DNA from: a virus
Strand: one strand, 5' to 3'
IMG/VR virus record: IMGVR_UViG_3300044622_000057
Span: 1-21,754 of that record
Length of the DNA: 21,754 nt
Part shown: positions 13,182-20,662 of the stretch, piece by piece
Layout: every line of letters starts with the position of its first letter
Numbering within the stretch: the first letter of the stretch is position 1
Program-made: the position numbers and the translations under genes
The notes under the pieces: generated by a model
Seen by the model: the letters and a program-made list of their open reading frames with translations, nothing else
Database searches by the model: none
Told to the model about the DNA's origin: nothing

Positions 13182-13799
13182 TTACAGGCCTACGTTGTTT
13201 AAATACGAGTGGGCACTGGGGTTGAATTTAACAAACACATCAGTGTACGCATCGCCAATTTCTGAGAAGCCTTCCAGCTCAACAAAACCCACAATACGGA
13301 AAGCCGCAGCAGTGGTAACCACGGTGGACTCCAAAGCGCTAGTTGAGTTACCAGTTGTGGTGGAACCAGTGCTGGTGCTCTGCACAGCGGCAAAGAAGGT
13401 GTTAGTGCCCAATGCGGATTGAGTGGCAGAACCATCAAGCTGCGCTTGGAAAGTAACAAACGGGTCAGTAATAACTTTAGCTGTTACCACGCCGGTTGTG
13501 CCGGAAGGGTAGTACTGAGAGTTAATCACTTGGCCTTGTGCATTGACATACTCACAACCAACGAAAACGCCGATTGCACCTATGCCGTTACCACCAAGGT
13601 TGTTGGTGGTGATGTCAGCACCAGTAGCGGTCGAAATGGCTAGATAGCCGTCCGAGCCAATGATGACTACTTGACCATAGAAAATGTTGGTGGCTTCGCC
13701 AGCAGGATCAATCAGAAAAGTCTGAGTTGCGCCTGCATAGGGCATGCCATCAACGCGGTTTACGGGGCGAAGCCCGTAGGGAGAAGCGGTAGATGCCAT
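13182..13799 (-). CDS. Head decoration-type protein next to the capsid gene
   Basis: The 205-residue product begins MASTASPYGLRPVNRVDGMP, with YAGATQTFLIDPAGEATNIF and YGQVVIIGSDGYLA following. Core elements include GIGAIGVFVGCEYVNAQGQV, QYYPSGTTG and a C-terminal VGFVELEGFSEIGDAYTDVF. The 'SPYGL.PVN..G..YAGAT..F.I......NIFYG..V' start is one I recall in proteins encoded next to the capsid gene in environmental podoviruses. It is beta-rich, and by position and family it probably binds the outer shell or stabilises capsomers. AGGAG lies nine bases before the ATG. The capsid gene follows 11 bases after the stop, so both are made together. No direct evidence of the binding site is visible. Confidence 0.82.
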   Translation of the reverse strand: MASTASPYGLRPVNRVDGMPYAGATQTFLIDPAGEATNIFYGQVVIIGSDGYLAISTATGADITTNNLGGNGIGAIGVFVGCEYVNAQGQVINSQYYPSGTTGVVTAKVITDPFVTFQAQLDGSATQSALGTNTFFAAVQSTSTGSTTTGNSTSALESTVVTTAAAFRIVGFVELEGFSEIGDAYTDVFVKFNPSAHSYLNNVGL

Positions 13800-13815
13800 T
13801 TAAGGACTCCTAAAT

Positions 13816-14265
13816 TTATTTAGAACCAGAACCAAACCCACCACGCGTTGAAGACGACTTGCGTTCGGCAAACAACGGCATACGTGAGTCATTTTGTCGC
13901 ATGAAGCTATTGTCAACTGACTCCATCTGGTTTTGAGCTTGTTGGTTGTAATAATCGTCACGGGCTTCCGCTTTTTCTTTGGCGATCTTGCAGAGCATGA
14001 GGCCACCGATTTCCACGTTCCCAGTCTTTTCATTACCCAACAGCATCAATTCTGGATGGTCAGCTGCCTTCACCGGCTCCCAACCTTCACGCATTCTGCG
14101 TGATACGTTGGTCACTTCCGACTGTCCCAGCACATGTGTCGCTACCCAGCGATACACGTAGCCCGGTTCAGGCGTTGGATCAGGCAAGTTTGTCGGCGGT
14201 ACGTATACAGCACGAGCAGATTTTTCGCGTGACACCAAGTCACGATTTGTACGGTTTTCAGCCAT
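13816..14265 (-). CDS. Conserved phage protein between scaffold and capsid genes
   Basis: The 149-residue product has YVPPTNLPDPTPEPGYVYRW followed by VATHVLGQSEVTNVSRRMRE at about residues 21-60, then GWEPVKAADHPELMLLGNEK and TGNVEIGGLMLCKIAKEKAE. The C-terminal part is polar with a Gln/Arg-rich helix (DDYYNQQAQNQMESVDNSFM) and a Ser/Gly tail. The 'Y.PP..LPDP.P..G...RW ... REGWEPV.A.DHPEL ... GNVE.GGL.LCK' pattern is strongly conserved in environmental podoviruses by recall, always upstream of the capsid gene. A role in capsid assembly is likely from position. Its start overlaps the scaffold stop by eight bases with GGAG before it. Confidence 0.82.
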   Translation of the reverse strand: MAENRTNRDLVSREKSARAVYVPPTNLPDPTPEPGYVYRWVATHVLGQSEVTNVSRRMREGWEPVKAADHPELMLLGNEKTGNVEIGGLMLCKIAKEKAEARDDYYNQQAQNQMESVDNSFMRQNDSRMPLFAERKSSSTRGGFGSGSK

Positions 14266-15202
14266 TCGATTTCTCCATTTTTACCAATTCAGCAGCATAT
14301 TGCTGCGGGGTTAAGCCAAACTTTTTTGCCAACGAAACTTGCGTTGGACTTAGTTGGACTCTTTTTGCTCCTGTCGAACGAGTCGCAGAGGCAACAACCG
14401 TGGAAGGCTTTCTGGAGCCATCGCCGGACTTCGGCCTGCCTTGTCCACCGAAAACATCAGGGAACGTAGCTTTCATGCGAGCATCAATACGCTCGAAATA
14501 TTCGTCAGAGCGGGGGTCTATTCCCGAGTTCACTAGTTTTTGATGCAGCCCTAGTGAAAAGCTGGTGAGTTCCTCGTACCCGGGTGATCCAAACCACTGG
14601 TTTCTTGCCTGCCAGCGCAGTGTTTTATCGTCCGGTTGGGCCGCTTCGGGTACTTGTTGACTAGTTTGTACTACATCAGAATCGTATTGTAAAGGGGTCG
14701 GCTTGAAATTTTTTGCGGCTGTTGCACGCATCTTCGCATCGGCCAACTCCTCTTGAGCCGCAATGATCGCATCTGTGTCAAATGCTTCATGGGCTTCTTT
14801 AAGCTTTCTACGGGCCATAGCCAGTTCAGCTTCTGTAGCAGTTTGAATCGTGGCGGCATACTGTTGCTCGCCATTATTCACGTATTGTTTAAGCTTGTTG
14901 TTCTCAGCCAGTAAGTGCTGAGCCACTCTCTCAAGCTCTTGTTTTTCGCGCATTGTCGCTTCTTTGACACGGCGCTCATCGTGACGGGCATGAGTGAGTT
15001 CCTTGATGCGCTTTTTAACGCCTTCAGAGTAGTTCTCAATTTCGTCATCGGTTGGATCGGCGACTTCGCGGTCTAGGGGCTTGCGGCCTCTATCACGTTC
15101 AGGCGTATCGTCTACGATCTCTATTTCGACGTCTACTTCGGACGATCCCACGGGTGCGGGGGTGTCGTCAAGCTCGTCGGGGAACTTGTATTGTTCAGCC
15201 AT
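14258..15202 (-). CDS. Scaffolding protein
   Basis: The 314-residue product has the composition of a phage scaffold: an acidic N terminus (VGSSEVDVEIEIVDDTPERD), long charged helices with coiled-coil potential at about residues 55-155 (ENYSEGVKKRIKELTHARHD, then KLKQYVNNGEQQYAATIQ and EAHEAFDTDAIIAAQEELAD), a more compact region NQWFGSPGYEELTSFSLGLH at about 205-224, and a C-terminal helical hook starting RVQLSPTQVSLAKKFGLTPQ and ending QYAAELVKMEKSNG. The short 'LS.TQV.LAKK.GL.P.QYA' end is a feature of this scaffold family and is the probable capsid-binding segment. It assists prohead assembly and leaves before packaging. Position just upstream of decoration and capsid genes supports the call. 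AAAGGA lies before the start. Confidence 0.88.
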   Translation of the reverse strand: MAEQYKFPDELDDTPAPVGSSEVDVEIEIVDDTPERDRGRKPLDREVADPTDDEIENYSEGVKKRIKELTHARHDERRVKEATMREKQELERVAQHLLAENNKLKQYVNNGEQQYAATIQTATEAELAMARRKLKEAHEAFDTDAIIAAQEELADAKMRATAAKNFKPTPLQYDSDVVQTSQQVPEAAQPDDKTLRWQARNQWFGSPGYEELTSFSLGLHQKLVNSGIDPRSDEYFERIDARMKATFPDVFGGQGRPKSGDGSRKPSTVVASATRSTGAKRVQLSPTQVSLAKKFGLTPQQYAAELVKMEKSNG

Positions 15203-15212
15203 TTCTTTCCTT

Positions 15213-15653
15213 TCAAGCGCGGGTTAAACCGCGGGGGTCTTGCACAACAGCATCAATTTGGTCATCATTGATGAGACGGAACTCCTTGCCAAAGATTTTG
15301 AATCTTGTGCCGGAGTAAGTACGTACCAAGACGAAGTCGCCTTCTTTACACCATGCGCCTGTGGGGAACTTGGTGGTGTCTTTGTACGCATCGGGGCCTA
15401 CACGCAATACAAACAGCACCGTGGTGGCTGTCTCTTCTTGGCGCATGAACTCCGTTGGTTTATACAGGTTTGACCCTGCAATCTTTTCGTCTGCTTCTGG
15501 AACAACGCACAGCAACTTCCAACCTGTGGGGGTCGGCAGTGCACCTGCTTTTGTTTCACTGTCAGCGCCTTCTTCTGGCGAATCCATTTGCTGGATATGC
15601 TTTGGTAAGACGATGTTTGGCGGCAGGATTAATCCTGATTCAGTTTCAATCAT
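15213..15653 (-). CDS. Phage GroES-like co-chaperonin
   Basis: The start at 15653 (MIETESGLILPPNIVLP, 146 residues) is preferred over an in-frame ATG at 15701 because the longer form would overlap the preceding gene by 56 bases. Residues about 42-138 match the GroES/Cpn10 fold: GWKLLCVVPEADEKIAGSNL with the beta-barrel start, a segment at about 56-76 in the position of the GroEL-binding mobile loop, VLRVGPDAYKD at about 82-92, then FPTGAWCKEGDFVLVRTYSG, KEFRLINDDQIDAVV and a final DP. GroES-type factors form a seven-membered lid on GroEL; phage versions, such as T4 gp31, replace the host lid to fold the capsid protein. Here the gene lies between portal and scaffold, which suggests the same job. 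It overlaps the 64-residue gene by eight bases. Confidence 0.88.
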   Translation of the reverse strand: MIETESGLILPPNIVLPKHIQQMDSPEEGADSETKAGALPTPTGWKLLCVVPEADEKIAGSNLYKPTEFMRQEETATTVLFVLRVGPDAYKDTTKFPTGAWCKEGDFVLVRTYSGTRFKIFGKEFRLINDDQIDAVVQDPRGLTRA

Positions 15654-15840
15654 CTGATTGTTCAACTTTCTGTAGCAGGTCGAGGAGATAACGCTCTGCA
15701 AGGGCTAGACCCGAAATAATCCCGCAGAGTTTTTGGTAATCATCAAATGTTCGACACGATCCCGCAGCCAAGTCATCTGCGTAGTTGTTCATGTCAGTAC
15801 GTATTTTGTCGCGCAATACGGATGCGAATTCTTGGATCAT
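15646..15840 (-). CDS. Small helical conserved phage protein, 64 residues
   Basis: The product is helical: MIQEFASVLRDKIRTDMNNY and ADDLAAGSCRTFDDYQKLCG, then IISGLALAERYLLDLLQKVEQ. The pattern '..L......L..GS...F.DY..L.G.I.GLA.AE..L.DLL...E' is familiar from environmental phage contigs and always sits next to the portal gene. No function is known. It lies nine bases downstream of the portal and overlaps the co-chaperonin by eight bases; a chaperone-like or portal-associated role is possible, given its position, but not shown. The length matches its relatives as I recall them. Confidence 0.78.
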   Translation of the reverse strand: MIQEFASVLRDKIRTDMNNYADDLAAGSCRTFDDYQKLCGIISGLALAERYLLDLLQKVEQSDD

Positions 15841-15849
15841 TTGGAAGGT

Positions 15850-18387
15850 TTACCTTTTGGTTGGTCTTGGGTTTGCCGTCTGTTGACGGCTCTTAGCAAT
15901 GTCAACCCCTAACCGAACGCCCTCGCGTTCTTGTTCTGCCTCCAAGCGTTGTTCAGCTTGGCGGGATTGTTGTCCAGCTTTAAAACCTTCGAGCTGGTAC
16001 TTACCTTGCATCTCTTCTTCCTTGAGCCTGAGCTCATCGGCTTTAGTGGCAGCGTCGATCTGCGTCTTTTGCTGCTTGTTCTGCATATCTTGCTGTTTAA
16101 GAGCAAGCTCGGCTTGAGCCAACTGCATATCGGCCTGCGCCTTTTGCTGTTTAATCTGCAACTCTTGTTGCTTGATCTGCAACTCTTGCTGTTGCATCTG
16201 AAGCACAGGGTCTTGCGCTTGTTGCTGGGCTTGTTGCTGAGCCGCCTGCGCTTGGTTCTGCTGAGTCACTTGCTGAGCCGCTTGAGCCATCATGCCCGAC
16301 AAAGCCACCTCCAACTGAGGCGGGAGCTTCTCGTCTTCTGGCGGCAAAGACATGCCAAGCTGCTGCTCAATCTTCTGACGCATCATGAACCCAACGTGCT
16401 CTGCAACGTGCGCCATAAGCTCGGCCTGCATCTGCGGGGCTTTGGGGTTCTGACCAATCAACTGGGCAATTGTCGGGTCTTGGATCATCGCTGTGTGTAC
16501 AGTGATGTGAGACTGATGGTCTTGGTGCAAGAACGCCTTGACAGGTGAGAGCTTCAGAATGTTCTGGTTCTCAGTCACAGGGTCGGTTGGCCGCATGTCC
16601 TCTTCAAGCGGGATAAGCTTGTCTGCGTTCTTGATACCCAACACCTCCAACATGTTGCGGTGCAACTGCGGCAGGTCATAGATATCTGGAGCCATCTGCG
16701 CCATCTGAATAACGGCTTGGTACTGCACCACACGCTGTGACATGGTGGCCGCATTGGGATCAGACACGGGGATAACGTCTACATGCGCGTAGTCCGACTT
16801 CTTAGCGCGTGGGCCGTCGTCGCCTTCTGGCTCGTATGAGTATGTGTCATCTGTGTAGTCACGGATGATGTCACGCAGAAGCTGCAACTCTTGCTTTAGC
16901 GCGTAGTGCACACGGGCCTGCACAGCCGTCATCACTTTAAGCTGGCGCTCAAGGATGGCAAGCGTAGTTCCCACAGGAGCCTGCGCAGACATGTCGGACA
17001 CTTTCATATCCGCAGTCGCTGCAAAGCGACGGCCTTCGTCTACGATCTTGTCAAGCAGTGCGGCAAGAACCGCTGATGGCTCTTTATATGGCAGGGGCAG
17101 GATGCTGTCACGGATGGTGCCAGAGCCGATGTCTACGTCACGGAATTCACCCGGAGCGATTGGCGTGTCATCTCCCTTGATGCGCAGTCCTCTGGACTTG
17201 AGGCCACCGGGCAAGTTGGACAATGTTCCTGCATCGATGAGCTGGCGCATGATGCTTGTAGCGGATTTAGCAAAGCCTCCGATAAGATGGAACAGCCCGA
17301 AGCCATAAGCTCCAAAGCCCGGAATATACTGGTAGTGCACGAAGTGCTGGCGCTTGAGTTTGAGTGGATCATCTTCGTTCCAATTACGGCGAATAGCCAA
17401 AACATCGTTTGTGCCGCGAATGATTGTCACCACGTACGGAAGCGCGATGCCTGTCGGCTCGTCATCGTCGTCCAAGTCTTCGTGACCCTTGATATCCAAG
17501 TCAACGTGGCACTCAAGGAGCGTGAACCTGTCATCGTTCAGATCACTAAAGCCCGTCTCTTTGTCCTTGGCTTTCTGAATATCACCAACAACTTTGTCTG
17601 GCTCACCCAGTTCTACTTCACAGTAAAACCCTGCTTGCTGCAGTTTCAAAATTTCGTTCTTGGTCTTGCGCATTACGTGCGTGACGCGATAGCAAGTCTG
17701 AATGTCCGATGTGCCGTATGGCAGGATCATGTCTTCCGCAGGAATAAAGATCGATACTTGGCGGCCAAGCGCTGGGTCGTAGTACACCTTCTTAAATGCG
17801 GAGCCTGTGGCTGGCAGTGACCACAGCATGCGCTCATGCTCAGGACGGAACTCAACCATCTTCTCAGTAAGCTGATAGTTCATATCCGCTTCTACACGAG
17901 TAGCCGCTTCTTGCTTTTGCGGTGTCTCTTTACCAAGAATTTTGGTACGCACAGGGCCTTGTGCTGGGAATGTCTCGGTGATTGTCTCTGACTGGAAGCG
18001 CACAACAGCTTCTGTAATCATTGGGTGGAACACACCAGAGGCTCCGTTCCAAGGCTCGGTGCGCTCTTCCATCTGCAAACCCAAGAGCTTTAAGCCTTCT
18101 GTATAGGCTTTCTCCCAGTCCTTGCGGGAGCTCTTATCTTGCTCAATGTCGCTTGCCAAGTCGCTGGCCAGCGTCTCCATAGCACTCTCGTCCATGTACT
18201 CAGCCAAGTTAGCGTCAAAGTCTTCAGCAGACGGCTCGGCTGGCTCAATCTCAATCTCCATACCATCAATGCCAATCTTGACAGCTTCAGGATCAACGAT
18301 CTCGATCTCAATGGCAGACTCGTCCTGCGCCAGTTCTTCAAGTCCTTTTGGCTGTTGGTACAGCGCTTTGTCAATGTTCGTTGCCAT
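15850..18387 (-). CDS. Portal protein with Gln-rich helical C terminus
   Basis: The 845-residue product is the dodecameric portal through which DNA enters and leaves the head. An acidic N terminus (residues about 20-75) is followed by the P22-type portal core: SSRKDWEKAYTEGLKLLG with EERTEPWNGASGVFHPMI at about 85-125, RFQSETITETFPAQGPVRTK at about 130-150 and MLWSLPATGSAFKKVYYDPA at about 185-205. FVHYQYIPGFGAYGFGLFHL lies near 345-365, followed by GGFAKSATSIMRQLIDAGTL and LPGGLKSRGLRIKGDDTPIA. Residues about 690-845 are an unusually Gln/Ala-rich long helix (LQMQQQELQIKQQELQIKQQ and similar heptads), corresponding to the barrel that extends into the head in P22-like portals. AGGAA precedes the ATG. 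The size is within the range of large portals of podoviruses. Confidence 0.93.
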   Translation of the reverse strand: MATNIDKALYQQPKGLEELAQDESAIEIEIVDPEAVKIGIDGMEIEIEPAEPSAEDFDANLAEYMDESAMETLASDLASDIEQDKSSRKDWEKAYTEGLKLLGLQMEERTEPWNGASGVFHPMITEAVVRFQSETITETFPAQGPVRTKILGKETPQKQEAATRVEADMNYQLTEKMVEFRPEHERMLWSLPATGSAFKKVYYDPALGRQVSIFIPAEDMILPYGTSDIQTCYRVTHVMRKTKNEILKLQQAGFYCEVELGEPDKVVGDIQKAKDKETGFSDLNDDRFTLLECHVDLDIKGHEDLDDDDEPTGIALPYVVTIIRGTNDVLAIRRNWNEDDPLKLKRQHFVHYQYIPGFGAYGFGLFHLIGGFAKSATSIMRQLIDAGTLSNLPGGLKSRGLRIKGDDTPIAPGEFRDVDIGSGTIRDSILPLPYKEPSAVLAALLDKIVDEGRRFAATADMKVSDMSAQAPVGTTLAILERQLKVMTAVQARVHYALKQELQLLRDIIRDYTDDTYSYEPEGDDGPRAKKSDYAHVDVIPVSDPNAATMSQRVVQYQAVIQMAQMAPDIYDLPQLHRNMLEVLGIKNADKLIPLEEDMRPTDPVTENQNILKLSPVKAFLHQDHQSHITVHTAMIQDPTIAQLIGQNPKAPQMQAELMAHVAEHVGFMMRQKIEQQLGMSLPPEDEKLPPQLEVALSGMMAQAAQQVTQQNQAQAAQQQAQQQAQDPVLQMQQQELQIKQQELQIKQQKAQADMQLAQAELALKQQDMQNKQQKTQIDAATKADELRLKEEEMQGKYQLEGFKAGQQSRQAEQRLEAEQEREGVRLGVDIAKSRQQTANPRPTKR

Positions 18388-18395
18388 GTGTGTTC

Positions 18396-19937
18396 CTAAT
18401 AGTATGCGTACGACTTGCGGCGGAAGTAGTCAGGGTCATCCTTCGCATCCGTGTTCAAAGTGATAAAACCGCCTTGCCTAAAGCGTAGCAGTGCTTGTGT
18501 GGTCGTGTCCACGAAGTCATCGTGCTCCCCAACTGGGAAAGCCGCCATCTCTTCGATCACTTCTCGTGCCCAGCGTGTGTCTGGTGCCCAGACCATGCCA
18601 GAGGCAAACAAATCAGCCACTGCGTTTAATCGTACCATCTTGTCGTTGCCGCGGCTAGGATTTGTTTCCTGCACGGGGATGTCCATGGCCCGCAGTTCTT
18701 GGATCAGCGGAGCGCCTGCGGCCTTCTTCTCCACGATGAACGCATCTGGCTCCCACTCCTTGTAGTGCTTAAGCGCAACTTCTTTAAGTTCAGGGAACGT
18801 CATGCGGTCTTTAAACGCATCGAGCAAGATAATCTGCGTCGCGTCCTTCTCTTCTTCGTTGAAGAACACGCCCCATGTGGTGCAGGCTGAATAGTCTGAG
18901 TTGTTTTTGGTCTCAAACGCGGTATCCCACGATTGAATGACGTAATCGCACTGCGGTGGGTCTTCAGACTCCCATATTCGCCACATCTTGCGCCCAACGA
19001 TGGCTGAGTTCTCGCTTGTGGGCTGCTGCATGTACTGCGCGTTCCAATATCTAGGCTCAATAGACGCTTTGGTAGCTTTGAGCGCTTCAAGTGGCCACTG
19101 CTCTGGCCACAAGGACTTCTCCGTGTCCTGATCTTCGTTAAGAATGGCTGGAAGCTCCACAATTTCCCATGGAATGGCTTCTGGGTTGCGAGCTTGGTAG
19201 TCAATCAAGCGCCCAGTCAGGTCTAAGAGCGACCATCTGGTCATAATCACAATGATCGCACCACCGGGCATCAAGCGTTGCAAGGGGCCAGTCTGAAACC
19301 AAGACCATGCAGTGTCAAAAGCAAGCCGTGAGTTGGCTTTTACGTCTTGTTCCGAGTGTGGATCGTCAATAACGAACAGATCAGCACCACGACCAGCAAG
19401 AGCGCCCCCGACACCAGCAGCATAGTACTGACCGCCAGCGCTTGTAGACCATTTACCAGCCGCCTTTTGGTCATCTGCCACCATTGTTTGGGGGAAAACT
19501 TCACGATACTCCTCCGATTCAATCAAATTACGCACTCTACGGCCAAAGTCTTCAGACAAACCAGCGGTGTGGGTGCCCATGATGATCTTCTTATTAGGGT
19601 ATTTACCTAGGAAGTACGCAGGGAACAGGTAAGAGCTGAACTCAGACTTACCCATACGTGGCGCGATGTTGATAATCACGCGCTTTTTCTTGCCCTCGAC
19701 CACATCTGTGAAGATTTTGGCCAGCTTCCTGTGGTGCGGCCCAATCTTAAAGCCCGGATAGACGCTCTGAGCGAACCCCAACATGTTTGTTTTGGCCGCC
19801 TGCAAGCTGGCGCGGGCTTCACGCATCTCCAAGTCTTGGAAGAGCTCCATCTTTTCTGCCAACGTCATGTGCGGCAGTGCCTTGGCCATTGCTTCTAGCT
19901 CAAGTTTGCTAAGAGTTGTGAACTTTTTAGTCTTCAT
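18396..19937 (-). CDS. terL: Terminase large subunit
   Basis: This is the packaging ATPase and nuclease. I start it at ATG 19937 (513 residues, MKTKKFTTLSKLELEAMAKA), 11 bases inside the end of the small-subunit gene; an in-frame ATG at 19970 would overlap that gene by 44 bases and adds an unlikely peptide. The Walker A-like motif is NIAPRMGKSE at residues 90-99 with Lys97, Walker B is LFVIDD at 187-192, and the coupling motif MTRW is at 232-235. The C-terminal RNase H-like nuclease has SWDTA at 336-340 (Asp338), IVEKKAAG at 401-408 (Glu403) and EHDDFVD at 471-477. TerL docks on the portal and translocates, then cuts, the DNA. The protein ends FRRKSYAYY. Complete and intact. Confidence 0.95.
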   Translation of the reverse strand: MKTKKFTTLSKLELEAMAKALPHMTLAEKMELFQDLEMREARASLQAAKTNMLGFAQSVYPGFKIGPHHRKLAKIFTDVVEGKKKRVIINIAPRMGKSEFSSYLFPAYFLGKYPNKKIIMGTHTAGLSEDFGRRVRNLIESEEYREVFPQTMVADDQKAAGKWSTSAGGQYYAAGVGGALAGRGADLFVIDDPHSEQDVKANSRLAFDTAWSWFQTGPLQRLMPGGAIIVIMTRWSLLDLTGRLIDYQARNPEAIPWEIVELPAILNEDQDTEKSLWPEQWPLEALKATKASIEPRYWNAQYMQQPTSENSAIVGRKMWRIWESEDPPQCDYVIQSWDTAFETKNNSDYSACTTWGVFFNEEEKDATQIILLDAFKDRMTFPELKEVALKHYKEWEPDAFIVEKKAAGAPLIQELRAMDIPVQETNPSRGNDKMVRLNAVADLFASGMVWAPDTRWAREVIEEMAAFPVGEHDDFVDTTTQALLRFRQGGFITLNTDAKDDPDYFRRKSYAYY

Positions 19938-20505
19938 CTGACTTTTCTTCAGACACATCGACCACATCAATCACGCCCATGAACCTATTGAGCTTGTCTT
20001 TGATCCGTGCTTCAAGCTCTACGTCCGTCATCTCAGTCTTCTTGACCTCGACTCGCTCCGTGAACAGCGCAACTTCCGTGACTTTGCCCAGCATGTCTAG
20101 CGCTTTGAGCCGTATGCGCGCGTCTGGGTGTTTGACTTCTTCAAGAATCTTAGCTACGGCAAAACCGCGCAGTTCTTTGGCCTGCTCCACAAACGCCCAG
20201 TCGTAGGCTGTAAGCATTCCCACCAGATGCTGGACTGCCGCTGGGGTTTTTAAATTAGTTAGCGCTTGTTGTGTATTGCCAACAGGCTGGCCGGTTACAA
20301 GAGATGCAAACGATTTACGAGCCGCGTCTTGTTCCGCCTTGGTCTCAATCGCTTCGTCTTCCAGTTCTAGATTCTTTAGCCACTCAGCCGTTTTGACTTT
20401 GGCGTCGATTATTGTGGTTGGGTCTGCTTTTTCAAAAGACAGTACCTCCGCTGTGGCGTCGACCACCTCTGGATGAAACTCGCCGTGAATAAGATGTTCT
20501 AGCAT
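19927..20505 (-). CDS. terS: Probable terminase small subunit
   Basis: The 192-residue product has an N-terminal helical part (MLEHLIHGEFHPEVVDATAE), a central region AEWLKNLELEDEAIETKAEQ, and a conserved C-terminal half AKILEEVKHPDARIRLKALD followed by MLGKVTEVALFTERVEVKKT and a closing acidic helix. The 'LLE..KHPDA..RLKAL..LGK...V.LFTERVEV' segment is what I recall for small terminase subunits of environmental podoviruses, and the gene lies directly before TerL with an 11-base overlap, the usual terminase pair. The small subunit recognises packaging DNA. The ATG at 20505 has no strong Shine-Dalgarno sequence. It is the first gene of the leftward operon, with a candidate promoter about 50-75 bases upstream. 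Confidence 0.78.
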   Translation of the reverse strand: MLEHLIHGEFHPEVVDATAEVLSFEKADPTTIIDAKVKTAEWLKNLELEDEAIETKAEQDAARKSFASLVTGQPVGNTQQALTNLKTPAAVQHLVGMLTAYDWAFVEQAKELRGFAVAKILEEVKHPDARIRLKALDMLGKVTEVALFTERVEVKKTEMTDVELEARIKDKLNRFMGVIDVVDVSEEKSDED

Positions 20506-20533
20506 TTTGCGTAGGTTAGTGCTGGCGTCGCAC

Positions 20534-20562
20534 TTGTTGCCTCGTTGCAGTTAGTGTACACT
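20534..20562 (+). promoter_or_regulatory. Candidate rightward promoter sharing the palindromic -10
   Basis: TTGTTG (20534-20539) is followed after 17 bases by TACACT (20557-20562). The -10 lies in the palindrome AGTGTACACT, the same element used by the leftward candidate, so the two would compete. A transcript from here would start near 20569 and meet a terminator at 20627-20655. Confidence 0.3.
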
Positions 20563-20582
20563 TCTTTTCGGCAATGGTGCAA
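20553..20582 (-). promoter_or_regulatory. Candidate leftward promoter of the late operon
   Basis: Reading the minus strand, TTGCAC (20582-20577) stands 18 bases from TACACT (20558-20553), with start of transcription expected near 20546, about 40 bases before the small-terminase ATG. Matches to consensus are modest (three of six and four of six). The placement at the head of the operon is the best argument. Confidence 0.4.
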
Positions 20583-20655
20583 ATTTTTTGTTCTGTTGCT
20601 TCTCCTTGAGGATTAGTCCTCCTTGCGCCCCGGCTAAACACCGGGGCTCTTTTTT
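20569..20655 (+). ncRNA. Candidate small RNA complementary to ribosome-binding sites
   Basis: The interval is bounded by a candidate promoter and a clear terminator and holds no open reading frame of note. It includes TTCTCCTTGAG (20600-20610), whose last nine bases are the exact complement of CTCAAGGAG, the leader sequence of all three plus-strand genes to the right (20954-20962, 21473-21481, 21648-21656); the third gene pairs over 11 bases. A hairpin GAGGA/TCCTC follows at about 20608-20621, then the terminator stem. An A/T-rich run sits near the 5' end. The competing reading is that the minus strand carries a stranded ribosome-binding site, but no start codon lies at the right distance. 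Existence is unproven. Confidence 0.3.
20627..20655 (+). terminator. Intrinsic terminator, plus strand
   Basis: GCCCCGG (20627-20633) and CCGGGGC (20641-20647) form a seven-pair GC stem around a seven-base loop CTAAACA, followed by TCTTTTTT. This is a strong rho-independent terminator for rightward transcription. On the minus strand no U tract follows the stem. It is noteworthy because no plus-strand gene lies upstream of it. Confidence 0.85.
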
Positions 20656-20662
20656 ATTGGCC

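Noticed and set aside
15654-15701. Longer start of the GroES-like gene at 15701
   Set aside because: The extra 16 residues lie within the end of the preceding gene; MIETESGLILPP is the natural start with an eight-base overlap.
15931-16548. Long plus-strand open frame (205 residues) opposite the portal C terminus
   Set aside because: It is Leu-rich because it mirrors Gln/Ala/Lys codon repeats of the portal; it has no ribosome-binding site, and the portal frame is clearly the coding one.
17287-17820. Plus-strand open frame (177 residues) inside the portal gene
   Set aside because: Antisense of conserved portal core, with no start context.
19938-19970. Longer start of the large terminase at 19970
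   Set aside because: It would add an unlikely Met/Cys/Trp-rich peptide overlapping the small-terminase gene; the ATG at 19937 gives the normal family start.
20611-20627. A minus-strand gene start after the AAGGAGG and CTCAAGGAG sequences near 20602-20626
   Set aside because: No ATG or GTG lies at a suitable distance and the possible frames end within a few codons.
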